Part shown: one piece after another, positions 58,638 through 64,000 of the stretch
Layout of the letters: every line of letters begins with the position of its first letter
How positions within the stretch are numbered: the first letter of the stretch is position 1
Assembly: GCA_002482535.1 (NCBI GenBank)
Contig: DLGE01000001.1
Coordinates: 1-64,000, forward strand
From: Peptococcaceae bacterium UBA7702
GTDB taxonomy: Bacteria; Bacillota; Dehalobacteriia; UBA7702
Reading direction: 5' to 3'
DNA length: 64,000 bases
Translations under genes and position numbers: made by a program
Notes under the pieces: model-generated
Database searches by the model: none
What the model was told of the DNA's origin: nothing
The model's input: the letters and a program-made list of their open reading frames with translations, nothing else

Positions 58638-58907
58638 ATGGTCTTTTGGAAACGTCTCTTTGCAAAAAACACGTCAACACACAGTAAAAATACGGCAAAA
58701 AAACGGCTTCAGCTCGTTCTCGTTCAGGATCGCCTGAACATCGGCAGCGAAACGCTGGAAGGACTTAAAAACGACCTGATTGCGGTCATCGGCAAGCATC
58801 TTGAAATCGATGTAGAGGCAATGGACGTCAGTTTTCGCCGCGACGGCGAACAGGTGGCGATCGTGGCCAACATCCCGGTATTACAGGGCTCCAAAGAAGC
58901 TGTTTAA
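58638..58907 (+). CDS. minE: cell division topological specificity factor MinE
   Basis: 89 residues. It has the N-terminal membrane/MinD-binding helix (VFWKRLFAK), a central RLQLVLVQDRL strand pattern and the C-terminal dimer domain with LKNDLIAVIGKHLEID. Its presence shows Min oscillation rather than the DivIVA-based Bacilli mode. The ribosome binding site is GGGAGGTG. Confidence 0.93.
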   Translation: MVFWKRLFAKNTSTHSKNTAKKRLQLVLVQDRLNIGSETLEGLKNDLIAVIGKHLEIDVEAMDVSFRRDGEQVAIVANIPVLQGSKEAV

Positions 58908-58914
58908 AGGATAA

Positions 58915-59049
58915 ATGAGCAGGAAGGAACCGTTTATTTTAGACGATGAAACCAGTGAGAAACCAAAGGAAAGAACCCAAAAAATGGAATTTTACCCCGG
59001 GGAAACCGCTGATCAGTCAAGAAATCCGCAGAAAGAGGGGAATCTATAA
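58915..59049 (+). other. small overlapping open frame at the minE-rodA junction
   Basis: 44 codons from ATG 58915 (AAAGGATAA upstream, a better site than that of rodA), running through the rodA start in another frame. The peptide is charged and polar (MSRKEPFILDDETSEKPKER at the start) with no match. It may be a coupling leader for rodA, the remains of a frameshifted N-terminus, or chance. Confidence 0.35.
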
Positions 59050-60172
59050 CGATTTCGATTGGGGCACATTTGCCCTGTTTCTGCTGCTTTTGGTCATCAG
59101 TCTGACCGTGATGAACTCCGCTTCAGCCAATGCCATCGAAGACGATCCCAACTATTATTTTCACAGGGAAGCGTTGATGATGGCCATTGGTTTCGGCGCA
59201 TTTATCTTTGTCACCTTATTTGATTACCGCCGCGTGAAGGATTGGACAAGGCCGGCTTATCTCGGTATTTGTGTGCTTTTGCTGCTTACGCTGATTTTCG
59301 GCACCGGCGATGGCTCCAATCGCTGGCTCTTCGGGATCCAGCCTTCAGAACTGGCCAAAGTTGTTATGATCGTGCTTTTTGCCGCTTATCTTGATCATAA
59401 CCGCAAACTTTTGCAGGATCCGCGGTTCGTTTTAAAAAGTATGCTCTATATGGCTCTGCCCATGGGGCTTGTGTTTTTGGAGCCGGACCTTGGGACCTCT
59501 CTGGTCTTTCTCGTGATCATGCTGTCCATGCTCTATGTTGCCGGCGCCAACCGTAAAGTCTTTGGCCTCGTCATCGGTGGCATGGCCGCCTTGATCATCG
59601 TAATCTTTACCTCCCTTTATTTCTATACCGACGGTTTTACCGTCGCCCTCATTGAGGATATTCCTCTGATGCCGCTGAAAAAATACCAGCTGATGCGTTT
59701 GGCGATTTTTATCAATCCAGAAATGGACGCTCTCAGTTCTGGGTATCATATTATTCAGAGTAAAATCGCCATCGGCAGCGGCGGCCTCTTCGGCAAAGGT
59801 TACATCCAAGGTACCCAGGTACAAGGAAATTTCCTGCCGGAACACCATACCGACTTCATCTTCGCCGTGATCGGGGAAGAACTGGGATTTTTCATCACTG
59901 CCGGGATCTTGATTCTCTTCATGATCTTCTTGCTGCGTCTGGCCAAAAAATCCTTCAGTGCCCGGGATTTTTACGGCACGCTGATCATTACCGGTGTTTG
60001 CACCATGATGATTTTCCAGGTTTTTGTCAATGCCGGCATGGCCATGGGGATCATGCCCATTACCGGTTTGCCCATGCCCTTTTTCAGCTACGGCGGCACC
60101 AGCGTGATCGTAAATATGATGGCGGTGGCTCTCGTTTTTTCCGTCTCCCTGCGCGGGAAAAAGCGCCCGTGA
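58946..60172 (+). CDS. rodA: rod shape-determining lipid II polymerase RodA (SEDS family)
   Basis: 408 residues with ten membrane segments. Family motifs: NRWLFGIQPSELAKVVMIVL, EPDLGTSLVFLVI, AIGSGGLFGKG, LPEHHTDFIFAVIGEELGF and GLPMPFFSYGGTS. It polymerises glycan strands with the PBP encoded upstream. The ATG at 58946 follows an in-frame TAG and has only a distant GGAAGGAA, so the start is less certain. A cytoplasmic leader of about 45 residues is longer than in most RodA. Confidence 0.95.
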   Translation: MKPVRNQRKEPKKWNFTPGKPLISQEIRRKRGIYNDFDWGTFALFLLLLVISLTVMNSASANAIEDDPNYYFHREALMMAIGFGAFIFVTLFDYRRVKDWTRPAYLGICVLLLLTLIFGTGDGSNRWLFGIQPSELAKVVMIVLFAAYLDHNRKLLQDPRFVLKSMLYMALPMGLVFLEPDLGTSLVFLVIMLSMLYVAGANRKVFGLVIGGMAALIIVIFTSLYFYTDGFTVALIEDIPLMPLKKYQLMRLAIFINPEMDALSSGYHIIQSKIAIGSGGLFGKGYIQGTQVQGNFLPEHHTDFIFAVIGEELGFFITAGILILFMIFLLRLAKKSFSARDFYGTLIITGVCTMMIFQVFVNAGMAMGIMPITGLPMPFFSYGGTSVIVNMMAVALVFSVSLRGKKRP

Positions 60173-60249
60173 TTTTTTTGTTTCCCGTGTCATATTTGGC
60201 TCCTTTGTCCAGTAGGATGATAGCAGAGTAAGGTAAGGGAGTGAGTGGC

Positions 60250-60882
60250 ATGGGAAATTATTATAAACCCTCGCGCTATGCAGGCAGAACCAACAGTTTT
60301 CGGCGCTTTGGCAAAAGACGCAGTGGTAAGAAGATCGCCTTTATCGGCGGCGCCATTTTGGTTTTGCTTTTTACGGTAATGCAGTTTTCTCCTGCGGGAA
60401 GCGCCGCGAAAACCGCTTTGGGCAGCGGGAAAGACAGTGTTGTGACAGCATTTCAATCAGCTTTTGCCTGGGGCCGCGATAAGCTGGGGCTTCCGGGAGA
60501 CGTTTCCTTTGCTGTTCCCGTCAGTTCCGGTGTCGTTGTGGAACAGTTTGGCGTGGTTACCGACGCCGACGGCAACGAAGCCTATCACAACGGCATCGAC
60601 ATCCAGGTTCCCGCCGGCAGTGAAATTTTAGCTGCCGCCGACGGTGAGGTGACTGCCGTCGATCAGCATGACGATGGAACCTACTGGGTCACCCTAAGTC
60701 ATAAGGACGATTGGTCCACGATATACGGGCGTCTCGGCGAGAGCAAGGTGGCCGTCGGCGACCAGGTGGTGAAAGGCGACGTGTTGGGAACCCCCGCCAA
60801 AGAAACGCTGCACTTTTCCGTGTTGGAAAATAACACGGAAAAGGACCCCGTCCATTATTTTGAAACAGAAGAACAGATGTAA
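60250..60882 (+). CDS. membrane-anchored degenerate M23 (LytM) protein, SpoIVFA-like position
   Basis: 210 residues from ATG 60250 (GGGAG 8 nt upstream). Basic N-terminus, one membrane segment (28-45), and an M23 domain (about 85-200) with zinc ligands His113 and Asp117 (YHNGID) and His188. The first His of the usual HxH is Leu or Thr (ETLHFSV), so catalytic activity is doubtful. In Bacillus and many Clostridia the gene in this position is spoIVFA, whose degenerate LytM domain holds the SpoIVFB protease. No spoIVFB follows here, so the assignment is by analogy. Confidence 0.82.
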   Translation: MGNYYKPSRYAGRTNSFRRFGKRRSGKKIAFIGGAILVLLFTVMQFSPAGSAAKTALGSGKDSVVTAFQSAFAWGRDKLGLPGDVSFAVPVSSGVVVEQFGVVTDADGNEAYHNGIDIQVPAGSEILAAADGEVTAVDQHDDGTYWVTLSHKDDWSTIYGRLGESKVAVGDQVVKGDVLGTPAKETLHFSVLENNTEKDPVHYFETEEQM

Positions 60883-60893
60883 CGAGGTTAATC

Positions 60894-62708
60894 ATGAAAC
60901 AGTATCACCACATTCCTGTTGAAAGGTTTTTAAACAGAGTACAGCGTCCCGGCCGCTACGTGGGTCGGGAATGGAATATTCCCCAAAAAGACTTCGAAAA
61001 TGCCGATGTGCAGATGGTGATGGCCTTTCCCGATCTCTACGAGGTCGGCATGAGTCATCTCGGTCTGCGCATCCTTTATGAAGTCGTGAATCAAGCGGCG
61101 GATTTTGCCATGGAGCGGGTAATGGCCCCCGGCCCCGATTTGGAGGCCCTGCTCCGGGCGGAAGACACGCCGCTCTTTAGCTTGGAAACCAACAGGGCCG
61201 TGGGAGATTTTGATATCCTTGGTTTTTCCATTCAATATGAGCTTTCTGCCACCAACATTCTGAATATCTTAGATTTGAGCGGGATCCCTCTCCGTGCTGA
61301 CCAGCGTGACCATAGTCACGCCATCGTCATTGGTGGCGGTCCCTGTGTCTATAATCCGGAACCTTTCGCGCCCTTTTTTGACGTGCTGCTGATCGGCGAA
61401 GGGGAAGAGGCGATTTTGGAGTTTCTGACCTTATACAAAGAAATGAGACCGGGAACTTCCGATGCCCACCGGATCGCGTTTTTAGAGGCCGTTGGAAAGC
61501 TCCAGGGCTTTTATGTGCCGGTTCTTTACCGGGAAGAAAATGGCGCGATGGTGCCCCTCAAGGACGCTCCCGCCGTGGTGAAAAAACGCTATATCAAAGA
61601 TCTCAATCAGGCGGTTTTTCCGCAAAAACCCCTGGTTCCCCATACTTCCATTATCCACGACCGGGGTGTGCTGGAGCTTTTTCGCGGCTGCCTCCGGGGC
61701 TGCCGCTTTTGTCAGGCAGGCATGATTTACCGTCCCCGCCGGGAAAAGAGTGTGGATACCTTGGTTTGCGACGCCGCGGCGGTGATCCAAAACAGCGGCT
61801 ATGACGAACTGGGCCTGCTCTCTCTCAGTACCATGGATTACAGTCATATCGATACCCTTGTCCACACTTTGACGGAGAACTACAGTGACCAGGGTATCAG
61901 TCTGTCCCTGCCGTCTCTGCGCATGGACGCTTTCTCTGTGGAGCTTGCCAAGGAAGTGCAGAAGGTACGCAAAGGAACTTTGACCTTAGCGCCGGAAGCC
62001 GGCAGTCAGCGGCTTCGGAACGTGATCAATAAAAACATCAGCGAAACGGATATTGTCGATACGGCGGTGACCGCTTTTCGCAACGGCTTTCACAGCCTGA
62101 AATTTTATCTGATGATCGGTCTGCCCTTTGAAGAAGAGGAAGATATCGAGGGCATCAAGGATCTGATCACCACGGTGAAGAGAGCCACCGGGAAAGGCTT
62201 GAACCTCAGTGTCAGCATTGGTACCTTTGTGCCCAAAGCCCAAACGCCCTTTCAATGGTGCGGCCAGGAAGCCGGCGAAACCGTGACGGCCAAACAGCGG
62301 GATTTGAAAAGCTGGGCCAAAACACAAAAGGGCGTGCGCTTAGGCTATCACGATTTTGAAACAAGCTTCTTGGAAGCCGTGATCGCCAGAGGCGACCGGA
62401 AGGTTGCCGATCTCATTGAACGCGGCTTTCAGCTCGGCGCCCGTCTTGACGGCTGGAGCGAATACTTCCGCTATGATCTTTGGCTCCACGCCATGGCGGA
62501 AACGGATATCGACGCCAAAGAGTATGCCACCCGCTGGCTTTCCCCGGATCAGTCCCTGCCTTGGGATCACATTTCCTGTGGTGTCAGCAAAGCCTTTTTA
62601 CAGAAGGAATACGAAAAAGCCGTCGCGGCGCGGTCAACGCCCCATTGCGCCGAAGACGTTTGCGCGGGCTGCGGCATCGGTTGCAGAAAGGCGGGGGAAA
62701 GACCATGA
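60894..62708 (+). CDS. TIGR03960 family B12-binding radical SAM protein
   Basis: 604 residues. The N-terminal part (about 25-190) resembles a B12-binding Rossmann domain. The radical SAM core begins at about residue 260 with LFRGCLRGCRFCQAG (CxxxCxxC). A C-terminal Cys cluster (CAEDVCAGCGIGC) may bind a second cluster. The family lies beside TIGR03936 and rng across Firmicutes and is thought to modify RNA; the reaction is unknown. Its stop overlaps the next gene by 4 nt. Confidence 0.93.
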   Translation: MKQYHHIPVERFLNRVQRPGRYVGREWNIPQKDFENADVQMVMAFPDLYEVGMSHLGLRILYEVVNQAADFAMERVMAPGPDLEALLRAEDTPLFSLETNRAVGDFDILGFSIQYELSATNILNILDLSGIPLRADQRDHSHAIVIGGGPCVYNPEPFAPFFDVLLIGEGEEAILEFLTLYKEMRPGTSDAHRIAFLEAVGKLQGFYVPVLYREENGAMVPLKDAPAVVKKRYIKDLNQAVFPQKPLVPHTSIIHDRGVLELFRGCLRGCRFCQAGMIYRPRREKSVDTLVCDAAAVIQNSGYDELGLLSLSTMDYSHIDTLVHTLTENYSDQGISLSLPSLRMDAFSVELAKEVQKVRKGTLTLAPEAGSQRLRNVINKNISETDIVDTAVTAFRNGFHSLKFYLMIGLPFEEEEDIEGIKDLITTVKRATGKGLNLSVSIGTFVPKAQTPFQWCGQEAGETVTAKQRDLKSWAKTQKGVRLGYHDFETSFLEAVIARGDRKVADLIERGFQLGARLDGWSEYFRYDLWLHAMAETDIDAKEYATRWLSPDQSLPWDHISCGVSKAFLQKEYEKAVAARSTPHCAEDVCAGCGIGCRKAGERP

Positions 62709-63355
62709 AATATCGGGTGAATTATGAAGTAAAGGGAAATCTCGCTTTTCTTTCCCACCTGGAGATCATGCGCCTTTGGCAGCGGGCCATTCTCCGCGGC
62801 GGTCTCCCTGTGGCCTGGAGCAACGGCTTCAATCCCCGTCCCAAACTGTCTTTGGGCCCCGCCCGGGGTGTGGGCATCGAGGGGTGCAGCGAATATTTCG
62901 ACGTTGAATTGAAAACCGAGGTGAGTTCTGAGGAACTGGTAAAAAAGCTCAACGATATTTTACCCCAAGGCATTTTTATCATTGCGGTACGGGAAATTCC
63001 CCAGTCCGGGAAGATGCTGGAGGCCGTGATTGACGAAGCCGTCTACAAAGTGACCTTCCTCAAAGGTCTTCCCGCTGACGCCGAAGTAAAAACCGCCGCT
63101 TTTCTCGAAACAAAAGCCGTGCCCTTTATCAGAAAAAGCCCCAAGGGCAGCAAAGAAGTGGATCTGCGGGCTTTTGTCAACGGTATTGAGATCAAAGGGG
63201 ACGAGATCCACCTCTCACTGAAAACAGGTCCCGCCGGTTCCATTCGGGTAACGGAACTTTTGACAGTATTCGGATATTGGGATATAATAAAGGACATTAG
63301 AATACAGAGGTTGGGACTTTTTGTGACCGTGGGAACAAAAAGGTTTACCCCATGA
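62705..63355 (+). CDS. TIGR03936/DUF2344 family protein
   Basis: 216 residues, starting MKYRVNYEVKGNLAFLSHLE, with NPRPKLSLGPARGVGIE (about 40-56). This is the usual partner of the TIGR03960 radical SAM protein and is sometimes fused to its C-terminus. The function is unknown, probably RNA modification. The start at 62705 overlaps the upstream stop by 4 nt; an earlier frame reaching 62480 runs inside that gene and is rejected. Confidence 0.92.
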   Translation: MKYRVNYEVKGNLAFLSHLEIMRLWQRAILRGGLPVAWSNGFNPRPKLSLGPARGVGIEGCSEYFDVELKTEVSSEELVKKLNDILPQGIFIIAVREIPQSGKMLEAVIDEAVYKVTFLKGLPADAEVKTAAFLETKAVPFIRKSPKGSKEVDLRAFVNGIEIKGDEIHLSLKTGPAGSIRVTELLTVFGYWDIIKDIRIQRLGLFVTVGTKRFTP

Positions 63356-63368
63356 ACGGAGCTGACTT

Positions 63369-64000
63369 ATGGAAAAAGAAATCATTATCCGCGCGGAAAG
63401 CGATGAGACCCTCGTCGCCGTCATAGAAGACCGCCGCCTGGTTGAATTATATATTGATCGCGCCGATGAGGAACGTCTTACCGGCAATATTTATAAGGGG
63501 ATCGTGGAAAACGTACTCCCAGGTATGCAGGCGGCTTTCGTCGATATCGGTCTCAATAAGAACAGTTTTTTATACATCCGGGAGGTCTTGCCCAAGGTCT
63601 CTTTGGAAGAAGAAGCGCCGCCCACCGCGGACATCAGTGACCTGTTGAGAAAAGGCCAGGAGATCCTGATTCAGATCGTCAAAGAGCCCACGCCCACCAA
63701 AGGCGCCAGGGTGACGACGCATCTGACTTTGGCCGGCCGTTATCTCGTTTTGATGCCCACCGTATCTTACATTGGGATTTCACGCCGCATTGAAGAGGAG
63801 GCGGAACGGGAACGCCTTTCCCGCCTGGCCGAAAATATCTGTCCCGAGGGCATGGGCGTCATCGTCCGCACTGTGGCCCAGGGAGCCGGAGAAGAAGAGC
63901 TTCTTGCCGATCTCAAATGGCTCAAAAGCGTTTGGAGCAGAATCATCAATAAGAGCGCCCATACAAAAGGCAGCAAGCTGATTTACAAAGATTTGAATCT
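63369..64000 (+). CDS. rng: ribonuclease E/G family protein, partial (3' end beyond window)
   Basis: 210 codons are visible. It starts MEKEIIIRAESDETLVAVIE, then the S1-like RNA-binding region TGNIYKGIVENVLPGMQAAF (about 40-59) with VDIGLNKNSFLYIRE, then VTTHLTLAGRYLVLMP (the 5' sensor/RNase E-like stretch) and ISRRIEEEAERERL. RNase G matures rRNA ends and starts mRNA decay. The catalytic Asp and zinc motif lie past the window. The ribosome binding site is CGGAG. It follows the TIGR03936 gene by 13 nt. Confidence 0.95.
   Translation, partial: MEKEIIIRAESDETLVAVIEDRRLVELYIDRADEERLTGNIYKGIVENVLPGMQAAFVDIGLNKNSFLYIREVLPKVSLEEEAPPTADISDLLRKGQEILIQIVKEPTPTKGARVTTHLTLAGRYLVLMPTVSYIGISRRIEEEAERERLSRLAENICPEGMGVIVRTVAQGAGEEELLADLKWLKSVWSRIINKSAHTKGSKLIYKDLN

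Overview
The window looks like chromosome from an endospore-forming, anaerobic-type member of the Bacillota (Firmicutes), roughly half G+C by eye. A gerA-gerC-gerB germination operon with a sigma-G-like promoter shows sporulation. minE, lysine 2,3-aminomutase, an EFR1-type ferredoxin and the order valS-folC-maf-mreC-mreD-mrdA-minC-minD-minE-rodA-M23-TIGR03960-TIGR03936-rng fit Clostridia or Negativicutes rather than Bacilli. I cannot place it more closely. I saw no tRNA, rRNA, insertion sequence, prophage or CRISPR array.

Layout. 1-5.6 kb: the start of a minus-strand, cysteine-rich collagen-like protein, a shikimate-kinase-like gene, a FAD/Rieske oxidoreductase, rsgA, and three small hydrophilic genes that share one promoter architecture and an N-terminal motif. 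5.6-11.1 kb: pdxST, a divergent MocR/PdxR-type regulator and ablAB (N-acetyl-beta-lysine osmolyte). 11.2-30.4 kb: an accessory stretch with three ABC transporter systems, a TetR regulator, an EFR1 ferredoxin, a DUF6320/acyltransferase pair, a DEAD-box helicase, several small regulators, a NifX/DUF134 pair and a DMT exporter. 30.5-35.8 kb: a small transcription unit, then a secreted protein, ABC transporter, two-component system and lipoprotein under a promoter with a perfect 13-bp direct repeat. 36-48.7 kb: proteostasis genes (tig, clpP, clpX, lon, engB) interrupted by the germination operon. 48.9-64 kb: valS-folC-maf, then the cell-shape, division and late-sporulation block, ending in a partial rng.

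The best candidates for something undescribed are these. (a) Three small genes (3275, 3691, 5301) each have an ATA, then exactly 14 nt beginning with six T, then a sigma-F-like -10 box, 39-41 nt before the ATG; their proteins begin with a shared NAxKR(I)xR-like motif. This is a candidate forespore regulon of unknown small proteins. (b) A collagen-like protein carries nine Cys in the X position of Gly-X-Y triplets. (c) A regulator fuses an HTH to a superoxide-reductase-like iron domain. (d) The MocR regulator next to pdxST has Asn where the PLP lysine should be. (e) The elongation/division block lacks mreB and spoIVFB and encodes a MinC without its N-terminal domain.

All functions are read from sequence motifs and context; no searches were run. 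Several starts were moved from the longest open frame to an internal start with a better ribosome binding site, as noted in each entry.
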